From positions 33,001-97,000 of the forward strand of contig JAVKPJ010000049.1 of the NCBI GenBank assembly GCA_033032175.1: a DNA stretch of 64,000 nt, written 5' to 3'. Below, piece by piece: positions 1-8,700 of this stretch (position 1 is the first letter of the stretch; the number at the start of each line of letters is the position of its first letter). Under the pieces are notes generated by a model. It did no database searches and was not told the DNA's origin. It was given only the letters and a program-made list of their open reading frames with translations. A program made the position numbers and the translations under genes. The stretch comes from Saturnia japonica (Eukaryota > Arthropoda > Insecta > Lepidoptera > Saturniidae).

Positions 1-72
1 CACTCGTCCCCCCGGGCGGGTGTGTACCCATGAAGGGTTTCTCCACGTTAAAAAAAAAAAAAAAAAAAAAAA
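1..72 (+). mobile_element. 3' tail of a SART-like element (group B or G)
   Basis: The window opens inside the last 50 bases of an element, followed by an A run at 50-72 and GGTTAGG. The CACTCG..CGGGTG hairpin and the TTTCTCCACGTT end match the tails of group B and gag-only (G) elements. No coding sequence is present, so the two groups cannot be told apart. Confidence 0.85.
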
Positions 73-106
73 GGTTAGGTTAGGTTAGGTTAGGTTAGGT
101 TAGGTT
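73..106 (+). repeat. Telomeric (TTAGG)n tract
   Basis: About 34 bp of TTAGG repeats separates the upstream poly(A) from the next element. It starts GGTT directly after the A run and ends GGTT directly before the GGGGTGC of the next element. Both junctions recur at other full-length elements here and define the target site. Confidence 0.95.
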
Positions 107-182
107 GGGGTGCGTGTCAGGAACCTCCTCGTGGTGCACCCCGGGCAACGTCGACCAGTCTGGTCGGCGGCTGATACCTGAC
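107..182 (+). ncRNA. HDV-like self-cleaving ribozyme at element 5' end
   Basis: The first 76 nt fit the nested double-pseudoknot fold of hepatitis-delta-like ribozymes. P1 is GGGGUGC with GCACCCC, P2 is GUCAGG with CCUGAC (177-182), P3 is ACC with GGU, then GGGCAAC, and a P4 hairpin with arms CGACCA and UGGUCG. J4/2 is GCGGCUGAU with a candidate catalytic C. The predicted cut is before G107, exactly at the telomere boundary. Against the copy at 21560, P1 (G-C for G-U) and P4 change with pairing kept. HDV-like ribozymes at 5' ends are established for R2 and several other non-LTR elements; activity here is inferred. Confidence 0.85.
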
Positions 183-417
183 ACACTCCTCCCGGTATCC
201 CTCTGGTTATCAGAGGGGACTGTGGAGGGGTATTGGCTGGAGGGCCATTAAAAGCTCCTGGGTGTGGCATGTGCGCGGCGCACCCAGTACCGGGCTGGGG
301 CCGATGAGGGCTCAATTTGAGCCCCAAGGGCCCAGTTCCGGGTAGCGGCTGGCGGGATCGGTAGATTTTATACCGGTCCCGGCAGGCGTACCGCAAACTG
401 GAGGAGGAGAAAAGGAA
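183..417 (+). other. 5' UTR of the G element
   Basis: No ORF is supported here. The stretch from about 265 to 400, around GGGCTGGGGCCGATGAGG, is closely similar to the 5' UTRs at 3095-3250 (group A) and 47330-47480 (group G). Groups A and G therefore share this leader type, whereas B, C and D share a different one. Confidence 0.7.
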
Positions 418-444
418 ATGGAGGCAAAATTTAAAAAAGCAATA

Positions 445-517
445 CCCCAGGAGGGTACCCGAAAGGGAGAATCCCTCCCCGAGCATGGCTCGGGCTGCCC
501 CTCGTCTTCTGGGGGGG
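445..517 (+). promoter_or_regulatory. Structured RNA motif at the start of gag (palindromic hairpin module)
   Basis: CCCCAG at 445-450 can pair with CTGGGG at the end of the block, enclosing a perfect hairpin CCCGAGC / AUG / GCUCGGG (478-494). The module recurs at 3286-3368, 3520-3602, 14705-14782 and 47522-47595. In group A the hairpin is CCCGGGC/GCCCGGG, so both arms changed together. It lies inside gag and is translated in the other copies (QEGT..GESLP..SGGG). The G run here has 7 G, not 8, which breaks the frame. Confidence 0.7.
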
Positions 518-524
518 CAAAATT

Positions 525-2525
525 TTGCTCGATAAGAACAAAACAACAACGACTATGGCAAGCTCAAGGACGACTGACAATTCAAAAGCAACGACCTTGG
601 CATTATCGAAACGGACATCTGATAGACCCTCTGTGGTCATCGAGAGAGATCTGGCGCTTGATGAATTCGCAGTCAGACACTGGAATGATAGTTCAAGTGA
701 GGAAGGGGCAGAGGCTACTGATAGCAGAAAGAGGGGACACGTGGGCGATGGAGATGAGGTAGGCGTGACCGAGTCCCCGCCCAGCAAGATTACCACGGCG
801 CGCAGGGGCAAATCCTGCGACCCTGGCAATACGGCGGGATCTAGGCGAACGATAGTGGGTGAGGTAGGCGTGTCCGCTGTACCCACGAAACTATCATCCA
901 GCGCTACTACACTGGAGTCTCCAGAAATTGAAGAGGAGTTAGCCCTTGAGACTCTTGACCCGGAGCGGTTAAGGACTCTGGCGAATAAAAAAGTGGCGTG
1001 TATTTATGAGGTGTGCAAGAAATCGGGCCACCTCAAGGGAACCTCTATAAAGGAGCTGAAGGGAGCAGCAAGTGTACTGCAAGAAGTGGTGGCAACAGCG
1101 CTCACCAGAACTGTGGCTGAGGAGACGCTGTTACTCCGTCGAGAAACTAGAAAACTCCGCGAAGAGGTAACGGAACTGAAGGCGGAGCTCGCTACCCTCC
1201 GTAAACGTCCAGAGAATCCACCTCTGACAACGGCACCACGGGCTCAGACGGAGCCCCCTTGCAGGCAGCAAGAGATCCTGCCGCAGGTGCTTCTGGACGC
1301 AGTGGCGGACCATGTGGCAAACTTGGGGCAGTCTCTCCGGGTGTCTCTGGGTGAGATGATATCTGCCCGCCTGGAGGCCCAGGAGGACCGTTTGCTTCCG
1401 GCCAAGGTGGTCCGTCCTCCACTAGCCGCAGACAGGAGGAATGAGGCCCAAACTACAGTGCCCAAGTTGAAAACCGCTGGATCCAAGTCAAAGCCAGCTG
1501 GGCCTGTACACGATCCCCTTGCTGGGGTTGCGGAGAAGACACAGACTTCCCGGGAGCCTGTTCCTATCCTGGAAACAGACTGGCCAGAACTTTCGAACCC
1601 GACGGCTCCAAATGCGACGTGGACTACGGTGTCACGTCGCAAAAGAAAGAAAAAGAAGGCACCGACTGAAGTTGCGGCGACGGCTCCTCAGAAAGATGCG
1701 CCTGGACGGAAGAGCAAGTCAAAGCTCCCCTCACCCCCACGCTCGGCTGCAGTGCTCATAACACTTCAGCCTGAGGCAGTGGCTCAGGGGGTGAGCTATA
1801 GTGCGGCCCTTCTGAGGGCAAGGATGTCGGCAGATCTGCCTAGTCTGGGTATTGCGGACCTATCAATCCGCATGACAGCTACGGGAGCTAGGGTCGTCGA
1901 GATTCCTGGCTCCCAAGGCCAGGAGCAGGCCGACAGGCTGGCGCAGTGCCTCCAGTCGGCATTAGCTGGTGTCGCCACCATAGGTAGGCCTGTAAAGCGG
2001 GTGAACGTCCGCATCGTCGGTTTGGACGATTCCGTGACGCAGGAGGAGGTGGTTGCAGCTGTCGCGTCCAAGGGGAAGTGCGACTCAGCTCTAATTAAGG
2101 TTGGGTCTATACGCAGCATGGGTAGGAGTTTGGGCAGTGTTCATATGTCCCTCCCTATTACGGCGGCAAAGTTATTGTTGGAGGGGGGACGTCTCCTTGT
2201 AGGATGGAGTGCGGCCCGAGTCCATCTCCTGGAGCAAAAGCCTCTGAGGTGTTTCAGGTGTTTGGGCTTGGGTCATACGCGGCCAACTTGCCCGTCGTCG
2301 GTCGATAGGGGGGGGCTGTGCTTCCGATGTGGGAAACCAGGCCATAAGGCCTTGGAATGTGAGGCGGTGACGCTGCACTGTGGATACTGCGCAGACGCTG
2401 GACAGCCAGCAGGACATTATATGGGGGGCGCTGGCTGCCGGCCACCTCCCGTTAAGGGGACGCCACCTTTTGCGCCAATACCAGCGACAAGTCCATCACC
2501 GGACATATGCGTAGACGATGGGTAG
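525..2525 (+). CDS. ORF1 / Gag-like protein of gag-only element
   Basis: The open frame is 666 aa. Gag proteins of this clade bind element RNA and carry the RNP to telomeres. Visible in order: a polar N-terminus, an ILEVC-like region with an LKGT motif (~residues 161-180), a coiled coil with heptad leucines (~190-230), a basic stretch (RRKRKKKKAP), an RRM-like region, and three zinc knuckles near the C-terminus (CFRC..GH..C, CFRC..GH..C, CGYC..H..C). Compared with 47486-49552 the real start is probably ATG 418, in another frame: a one-G loss in the G run at 511-517 separates the two parts. ATG 555 is an alternative in-frame start. The stop (2523-2525) falls where ORF2-derived sequence begins. 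Confidence 0.8.
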   Translation: MLDKNKTTTTMASSRTTDNSKATTLALSKRTSDRPSVVIERDLALDEFAVRHWNDSSSEEGAEATDSRKRGHVGDGDEVGVTESPPSKITTARRGKSCDPGNTAGSRRTIVGEVGVSAVPTKLSSSATTLESPEIEEELALETLDPERLRTLANKKVACIYEVCKKSGHLKGTSIKELKGAASVLQEVVATALTRTVAEETLLLRRETRKLREEVTELKAELATLRKRPENPPLTTAPRAQTEPPCRQQEILPQVLLDAVADHVANLGQSLRVSLGEMISARLEAQEDRLLPAKVVRPPLAADRRNEAQTTVPKLKTAGSKSKPAGPVHDPLAGVAEKTQTSREPVPILETDWPELSNPTAPNATWTTVSRRKRKKKKAPTEVAATAPQKDAPGRKSKSKLPSPPRSAAVLITLQPEAVAQGVSYSAALLRARMSADLPSLGIADLSIRMTATGARVVEIPGSQGQEQADRLAQCLQSALAGVATIGRPVKRVNVRIVGLDDSVTQEEVVAAVASKGKCDSALIKVGSIRSMGRSLGSVHMSLPITAAKLLLEGGRLLVGWSAARVHLLEQKPLRCFRCLGLGHTRPTCPSSVDRGGLCFRCGKPGHKALECEAVTLHCGYCADAGQPAGHYMGGAGCRPPPVKGTPPFAPIPATSPSPDICVDDG

Positions 2526-2833
2526 TAGGATGGGGCGCTTCCACGCCTCTCCTCTGCCCTAGCCGAACCAAGGGGAGACGGGTCGGGGGCCCGTCTTCCC
2601 ATTGCACTGGTTCAGCCGTCTGGGAGACAGTCGGGGTTGTACCAGACTGTCTCTCTTTAGCGCCGGGGCCCGATTGGGGCCAGCCGCCGGGGCGACGCGG
2701 ACGATTGCAACCGCATTGCCCACGGCGTCCCGCTATGGCGGCCGATGGTACACCGTGGAGTTTTAGTGAGTAGGAGTCTCACATAACCACTCGTCCCCCC
2801 GGGCGAGTGTGTACCCATGACGGGTTTCTCCAC

Positions 2834-2835
<2 letters not shown>
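2526..2835 (+). other. 3' UTR of G element, group B-like
   Basis: There is no ORF. It carries the GAGACAG..CUGUCUC stem region and then the terminal hairpin pair common to all groups here: GUGAG / UAGGAGU / CUCAC followed by CACUCG..CGAGUG, ending TTTCTCCACGT before the poly(A). Near-identical tails follow complete ORF2s of group B at 27272-27548 and 44818-45095. Confidence 0.75.
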
Positions 2836-2866
<31 letters not shown>

Positions 2867-2868
<2 letters not shown>

Positions 2869-2884
2869 TTAGGTTAGGTTAGGT
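2867..2884 (+). repeat. Telomeric (TTAGG)n tract
   Basis: 18 bp, GGTTAGGTTAGGTTAGGT, between two elements. Confidence 0.95.
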
Positions 2885-3258
2885 CGTTTGCTTAGGGGTC
2901 GAGCAGGCGTGATGAGGTACTTGTATCTCTGATCTGCAGGGGGTGGACCCACAGGCGCAATACAGCTCTTTCCTTTCGGAGAGAGCCTTAGCCTGCCACT
3001 TCAAGACCGTAGTGCGTGGTGAAGAACCACATCCTTCTCGAGGTGACCCTGTCTCGCTGAACACTACGGATCTAGGCTGGAGAGCCGATAAACACTCCTG
3101 GGTGTGGCGTGTGAGCAGCGCACTCAGTACCGGGTTGGGGCCGATGAGGGCTCAAGTTGAGTCCCAAGGGCCCAATTCCGGGGAGCGGCTGGCGGGAGTG
3201 GTTGTCTTCATACCGATCCCGGCTGGCGCACTGCGAACTGGAGGAGGAGGTAAAGGTG
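2885..3258 (+). other. 5' UTR of group A element
   Basis: About 370 bp without a supported gene. The first ~190 bp (GGGGTCGAGCAGGCGTGATG onward) is specific to group A. From about 3095 it matches the leader of the G elements. The frame used by ORF1 is open back to an ATG at 3157, but that upstream part lies within leader sequence conserved in elements that do not keep the frame. Confidence 0.6.
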
Positions 3259-5775
3259 ATGGATTGTACAAATATTATAGTACTACCCCAGGAGGGTACC
3301 AGCTCCTCAGGAGTTGGAGAATCCCTCCCCGGGCCTAGCCCGGGCTGCCCCACGTTTTCTGGGGGGGGCAAATTTGTACATGAGCTTAATTTAAATACAA
3401 TGACCTTGGCACGAAAATGGATTCCCGATCAGGAACATTCCACGACGACTCTGGCATGCATACGGACCACTGATATAATGGAAGGAAATATGGATAGTGC
3501 AAAATTAAAAAATGAACTACCCCAGGAGGGTACCGGCTCCAATGGAGCAGGAGAATCCCTCTCCGGGCCTAGCCCGGGCTGCCCCGCGTTTTCTGGGGGG
3601 GGCACAATTTTGCAAGGTGAAGATTTAACGACGACTTTGGCGACCAACATGACAACCGATTCAATACCGATTGTGGTTTTAAGGAGGAATCCTTCAATCG
3701 ACCGTCTCTCCGTCGAATATTTTTCAGACGCGAGTGAAAATAGCGCAGATACAATGGAGACTGTGGAATCTGCTGAAGGTGGACTGTCCCCTCATATGAG
3801 CAGGTTTTTCCGAAAACGGAAGCCGGCTGCTGATTCCGTTTCTGGTGACGAGATCGAAGTAACAACGAGGCCTCGTGGTTTGTCTCCAAAGCGAGGTAGA
3901 GGGCGACCCATCACCACTGGGGAGTATGCGGGTATGGCAGCAGCAAAGGAGCGATACCTAAAACTCAAGGAGGAGGAAATCCGTCTCTCAGCCGAGGAGG
4001 AGGTGGCGGAGCTAGCCTCTCGGGCGCGGCTTGAGCGTGCAGCGAAGGGAAATGCTGCCCCTGCCCCCGTGGAGGAACTTGCCTGCCAATTGAATAAGAG
4101 GGTTCTTGGTGACGTAGAGGTTATTCTAAAAGTTGCCCAAAAATCCCATAACCTCAAGGGCACATTCCAGAAGGCCCTGAAGGATGCAGCGGCGTCTATC
4201 ACGGTCGCAATCCAAGAATTTAGCAGCCGGACTACCTCGGAAGAGTTGGTGAGGGTCCAGGCTGCCTACACAAGTTTAGAGGAGAGGTACTCCAAGCAGG
4301 CGGAAGAAGTGGCAGAGCTCCGTAAAGAGCTCGCGGACGTAAGGACTGAGATGGCAAAGGCCCGCTCTCTGGAGTCTGTGGTGAGAGAGGTGCCCAGTCC
4401 TGCAACTGCCACATTTTCGGAGTCTGCCTCTCTGCCAGTTCCTAAAAGGTTAGCTGTGGCACGGGAGGAGTTTCCCCCACTGCCGAAGCCTCGCCAAGTG
4501 GGGCCTCAAACTGACTCTTCGGCAGTGGTTACAGTAGAGGTGTTAGACCAGGCGGTGCAGAGAATGATGAACATCATGACTGCCCGCCTGGATTCTTTCC
4601 AAGATAGGCTCCAGCCAGAGAAACGACTCCGACCACCTCTGGCTGCAGACAGAAAAGCCGAACAAATAGCGGCCAAAACTGTAGCTGCTCTGGAAGCGCG
4701 GCCGTCTGAGGTCCCTGTTCCTCAAAAGTCAGCAGGGAAAAAGGGGGATAAGGTTGCAGCCAAGCCAGCAACACAAGCCCCTTCTACGAGCAGAAAAGAA
4801 CCATCGGCATCTAAACCTGCGGAGGGGGAATGGGTGCTGGTTGGAAAGAACGGCCGACCTGAGAAGCCGAAGAAAAAGAAGAAAAAGACGGCCTCAAAGA
4901 AGGAGAAGCCTGCTAAACTCCGGTCACCGAAAACTACTGCAGTGTCGGTCACAGTACAGCCAGAGGCGCAGAAAAGAGGACTCTCCTACTTGGAAGTCCT
5001 CAAGAAAATTAAGACTGATGTGAGGATAGCTGACTTTGGCATTTCCGGTATCCGGTGGCGAAAGGCAGCAACTGGGGGGTACCTCCTGACGATACCGGGC
5101 GCTGCAAGTAGCGAAAAGGCGGATGCATTGGCGGCCAAGATAAGAGAAGCCGTCCCAGCCGAAGGCGTCAAAGTCTCCAGGCCAATGAGGTGTGCTGACG
5201 TGCGTATCACGGGCCTGGATGAGTCTATTACGGCGGAAGAAGTGGTCGCTGCGGTCGCTGAAACTGCAGGGTGTTCACCGGACCAAGTCAAAACGAACGG
5301 CGTCCGTCCTGGGTTAAGAGGACTGTGGACGTCCGTGGTGTCTTGTCCGGTGGATGCAGCAAAAAGACTGGGCGATGGCCGACGCCTGCTTATTGGGTGG
5401 GTTTCGGCGCAGGTGAAAGTACTGCCGCCCCGGCCTACAAGGTGCTTCAGGTGCCTCCAAGGTGGGCACCTAGGTGTCAAGTGCACCTGTAAGGTTGACT
5501 GCAGTGAATTGTGTTTCCGCTGTAGTCAACCGGGGCACAAAGCCGGTGGGTGTGAAGCAGTTCCGTATTGTGCGGTATGTGCAGCCACTAACAAGCCCTC
5601 CGATCATCGAGTGGGCAGCAGGGCTTGCGGCAAGCCTGCGCCGAAAACCAGTAAAGGCGCCAAGAGGAGAGGCAGGAAGGGGGGCAAGGATCCCTCTCAG
5701 CCCGTAACGTTGCCGGTGGACACTCAGACGCCGGCAATGCCCCAGGAGGCAGAAATGGAATGTCATCAATTATAA
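3259..5775 (+). CDS. ORF1 / Gag-like protein, group A
   Basis: From ATG 3259, the position homologous to the G-element start at 47486, the product is 838 aa; the frame is open back to an in-frame ATG at 3157 (872 aa). The N-terminus holds two copies of a PQEGT..GESL..SPGCP..FSGGG peptide encoded by the structured DNA motif. Then come an AT-hook-like GRGRP (nt ~3897), an LKGT motif, a long coiled coil rich in Glu/Lys/Leu, a lysine block (KKKKKKTASKKEK), an RRM-like region, and three zinc knuckles from about nt 5443 (CFRC..GH..C, CFRC..GH..C, CAVC..H..C). It should coat element RNA and localise to telomeres, as for SART1 Gag. It overlaps ORF2 by one base. Confidence 0.85.
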   Translation: MDCTNIIVLPQEGTSSSGVGESLPGPSPGCPTFSGGGKFVHELNLNTMTLARKWIPDQEHSTTTLACIRTTDIMEGNMDSAKLKNELPQEGTGSNGAGESLSGPSPGCPAFSGGGTILQGEDLTTTLATNMTTDSIPIVVLRRNPSIDRLSVEYFSDASENSADTMETVESAEGGLSPHMSRFFRKRKPAADSVSGDEIEVTTRPRGLSPKRGRGRPITTGEYAGMAAAKERYLKLKEEEIRLSAEEEVAELASRARLERAAKGNAAPAPVEELACQLNKRVLGDVEVILKVAQKSHNLKGTFQKALKDAAASITVAIQEFSSRTTSEELVRVQAAYTSLEERYSKQAEEVAELRKELADVRTEMAKARSLESVVREVPSPATATFSESASLPVPKRLAVAREEFPPLPKPRQVGPQTDSSAVVTVEVLDQAVQRMMNIMTARLDSFQDRLQPEKRLRPPLAADRKAEQIAAKTVAALEARPSEVPVPQKSAGKKGDKVAAKPATQAPSTSRKEPSASKPAEGEWVLVGKNGRPEKPKKKKKKTASKKEKPAKLRSPKTTAVSVTVQPEAQKRGLSYLEVLKKIKTDVRIADFGISGIRWRKAATGGYLLTIPGAASSEKADALAAKIREAVPAEGVKVSRPMRCADVRITGLDESITAEEVVAAVAETAGCSPDQVKTNGVRPGLRGLWTSVVSCPVDAAKRLGDGRRLLIGWVSAQVKVLPPRPTRCFRCLQGGHLGVKCTCKVDCSELCFRCSQPGHKAGGCEAVPYCAVCAATNKPSDHRVGSRACGKPAPKTSKGAKRRGRKGGKDPSQPVTLPVDTQTPAMPQEAEMECHQL
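3286..3602 (+). promoter_or_regulatory. Tandem pair of structured gag-leader motifs
   Basis: Two copies (3286-3368 and 3520-3602) of the CCCCAGGAGGGTACC .. CTGGGGGGGG module lie 151 bp apart inside the 5' part of ORF1. Each has a perfect central palindrome (CCCGGGCCTAGCCCGGG in the first) and an 8-G run. Both are in frame with ORF1. Group A has two copies, G elements one. Confidence 0.7.
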
Positions 5776-5777
5776 TG
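5773..5777 (+). promoter_or_regulatory. TAATG stop/start coupling ORF1 to ORF2
   Basis: The ORF1 stop TAA (5773-5775) shares its last A with ATG 5775-5777 of ORF2. A UAAUG junction is the established site of translational coupling in silkworm SART1. The same junction occurs here at 17195, 24121, 33581, 41664 and 59606, and as TAGTAATG at 10786. This favours 5775 over the in-frame ATG at 5760 as the ORF2 start. Confidence 0.85.
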
Positions 5778-8700
5778 GCACTCCATTTCCTCCAAGGTAA
5801 TCTCAACCACTGCGCCAGGGCTCAGGACCTCATGTTGCAGAGTATGGCGCAGGGGTTGATCCACGTCGCCGTGATGGCTGAGCCGTACTTTGTCCCACCC
5901 GCCGATAACTGGGTGAGCGATCTGGACGGCTCGGTGGCCTTAGTGTCCCAGGCCGCTGCTGGTGCCCTGCCCTTCTCTAACATCTCGAGGGGTCGGGGGT
6001 ACGCAGTAGTACATTTCGGTGACGTGGTGGTAGTGGGGGTGTATGCACCCCCAAGTAGAAGTCTCGCCGACTTCGAGGGTCTCCTCGGGGAGTTAGGCAG
6101 CGTTGTCGGTCGCAGTAATCCTCGCCCCATCCTAGTTCTCGGGGACTTCAACGCAAAGTCAACGGCTTGGAGTTCCCCGTCCACGGACGCCAAGGGCGAA
6201 GCTCTGGAGGAGTGGGCCATCGCAACGGGCCTGCTTCTTCTCAATCGGGGGTCTGTCAACACGTGCGTGCGACAGCAGGGCGGTTCAATAGTAGACCTCA
6301 CGTTCGCTAGCCCTGCATTGGCGCGCCGTGTTCGGGGCTGGAAAGTCCTTGAGGGGGTGGAGACGTTGTCGGACCACCGATATATACAGTTCGACATCAC
6401 CACCCAAACTTCGGACGGACCAGTCCGTAGGACCCCCGCAGAGCAGGGTCCGCGTTGGGCGTTGAAGCGCCTCGATCGTGAGGCGTTTCTGGAAGCATCC
6501 GTCTTGCAGGCCTGGATGACTGACGAATCATCCGACAGGGCTGCAGACGTCGAAGAAGAGGCGGAGCAGCTGCGAGTGGAAATGACACGGGTCTGCGACG
6601 CGGCAATGCCCCGAATTAAGAGGCCGATACCCGCCAGGCGTCAAGTGTACTGGTGGACTGATGAAATCGCGCAATTGCGTGTAGCGTGTGTGGCTGTCCG
6701 ACGCCGGTACACTAGGGAGCGACGCAGGCGAGGCCGCGTGCAGTCCGCGTCTTCTGCGGAGGAGGAGCTCTACGAGGAGTACAGAGCGGCCAAACTGGCC
6801 CTCCGTAAGGCTATCGAGCAATCGAAGGCTCTAGCCAGAGAGGAGCTGCTGGAGACGCTCAATCGGGACCCGTGGGGGCGCCCGTACCGAATGGTACGTG
6901 GCAAGTTACGTCAGTGGGCCCCCCCGGTAACCCAGAGTCTTGAGCCACAGCTCCTCCAAGAGGTGGTGGCCGCTCTGTTCCCTTCAAGGGCGGAGCACAC
7001 GCCACCGCAGATGGCTCCGCCTATGGCTGCGCCCAACTCGGACCACTCTGGCGACGACAACGAGGTCTCCGAGGTGACCCGGGAAGAGTTGAGGGTGGCG
7101 GTGAAACGCATGCAAGCGAAAAACACCGCCCCAGGACCTGACGGCATACCTGGTCGTGCATGGGTCCTGGCTCAAGAGGCCCTCGAGCCCCGGCTTTTGG
7201 GAATCTTCACGGCGTGTCTTCAGCAGGGCCGGTTTCCACGTTTATGGAAAACCGGCAAGCTGGTCCTGCTCAGGAAAGCGGGGCGCCCTGCGGACTCTCC
7301 GTCCGCATACCGGCCCATAGTGCTGTTGGACGAGGTGGCGAAGCTCTGCGAGCGGATAATCGCAGTCCGCCTCGTCCAGCACTTAACAACAATAGGGCCG
7401 GATCTAGCGGATAACCAGTATGGCTTCCGCCAGGGGCGCTCCACAATCGACGCCATAATGCGTGTGAAGATCCAGGCGGAGGAAACAACTGCTCGGGGCG
7501 AGGTGGTTCTGGCGGTGTCTCTTGACATCGCCAACGCATTTAACACCTTGCCCTGGACTACAATTAGAGAGGCACTCCGGTTTCATGGAGTGCCGTCCTA
7601 CCTCCGCCGCATAGTCGGGGCGTACCTCAGTGAGAGGTATGTAACCTTCCCGGGTCAAGAAGGGATGTGTCGGCGAGACGTTGTATCCGGTGTTCCCCAG
7701 GGGTCAGTGTTAGGGCCCCTACTCTGGAACATCGGATACGACTGGGTGTTGCGCGGTGCGCTCCTCCGAGGCGCTAGCGTCGTGTGCTATGCTGGTGACA
7801 CGCTGGTGTTGGCCCGGGGGAAGACGCACCGCGACGCAATGATGTTAGCGACAGCGTGTGTCGCTCAAGTCGTTGGAAGGATCCGGCGACTGGGGCTGGA
7901 GGTGGCGCTGCGTAAATCTGAGGCTCTGTTTTTCCATGGGCCTCGGAATGCGCCGCCTCAAGGATCCCAGATTGTCGTGGGAGGCGTGTCCATCGGTGTC
8001 GAGTCGTCCATGAAGTATCTCGGCCTCGTCCTCGACAGCCGATGGACCTTCGAAGAGCACTTCCGGCAACTGGCTCCCCGTCTCATGAGCGCAGCGGGTG
8101 CGTTAGCCCGACTGCTGCCGAACATGGGGGGGCCTAATTCCTCTTGCCGGAAGCTGTACCTAGGAATCGTACGGTCTATGGCCTTGTATGGGGCACCCGT
8201 ATGGGCGTACGGCCTGACGGCCACGAACATTGCCCAATTGCGAAGACCGCAGCGGGCGATGTCTATAAGAGCCACCCGTGGGTACCGCACGATCTCTTTC
8301 GAGGCGGCCTCCCTTCTAGCCGGATCCCCACCCTGGGACCTGGAGGCGAGAGCCCACGCGTCTCTGTATCTTCGACGCGTGGAGGCGCTGGAGCAAGGTT
8401 TACGACTCGCGCCTCGGGAAATCGAGGCGCTGAGGTCACAGTTCCACCAGGTCCTAGTGGTGGACGAGTGGCGCCGACGACTTGAGCGACCGAGCTCAGG
8501 CGTGGCGACAGTGGATGCCGTTCGGCCCGTATTGGCCGAATGGCTAACCAGGCGGCACGGCACCCTGACATTCCGGCTAACGCAGGTGCTCTCGGGACAC
8601 GGCTGTTTCGGGAGCTACCTGTGTCGTATAGGCCGGGAACCGACAGCAGGGTGCCACCATTGTGGTTGGTCGAGGGACACCGCGCAGCACACCCTCGAAG

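Larger units (their letters stand above)
107..2866 (+). mobile_element. Gag-only SART-like retrotransposon (group G), full length
   Basis: A complete unit: ribozyme-type 5' end at 107, 5' UTR, one large ORF1, a group B-like 3' UTR and poly(A) at 2836-2866. There is no ORF2. Right after the ORF1 stop the DNA resembles the last ~15 codons and 3' UTR of group B ORF2 (compare 2517-2570 with 27222-27285). It is about 2.8 kb against about 6 kb for full B, C and D elements. It would need reverse transcriptase in trans. The same architecture recurs at 47180-49938, so this is a lineage and not a one-off deletion. Confidence 0.85.

Noticed and set aside
2885..2960. HDV-like ribozyme at the group A 5' end
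   Set aside because: GGGGUCG has no partner at the required spacing and no P2/P4 arrangement fits; only a weak GGGUC/GACCC pairing about 50 nt away.
3157..3258. ATG 3157 as the start of group A ORF1
   Set aside because: The region is leader sequence shared with G elements that start later (418, 47486); ATG 3259 is at the homologous position.
5822..6403. Long minus-strand open frames opposite ORF2 (also 7958-8563, 19386-20267, 35772-36653 and others)
   Set aside because: They are antisense shadows in GC-rich coding DNA. Their peptides are Arg/Ser/Pro-rich, share no domains, and appear and vanish with the indels of the sense gene.
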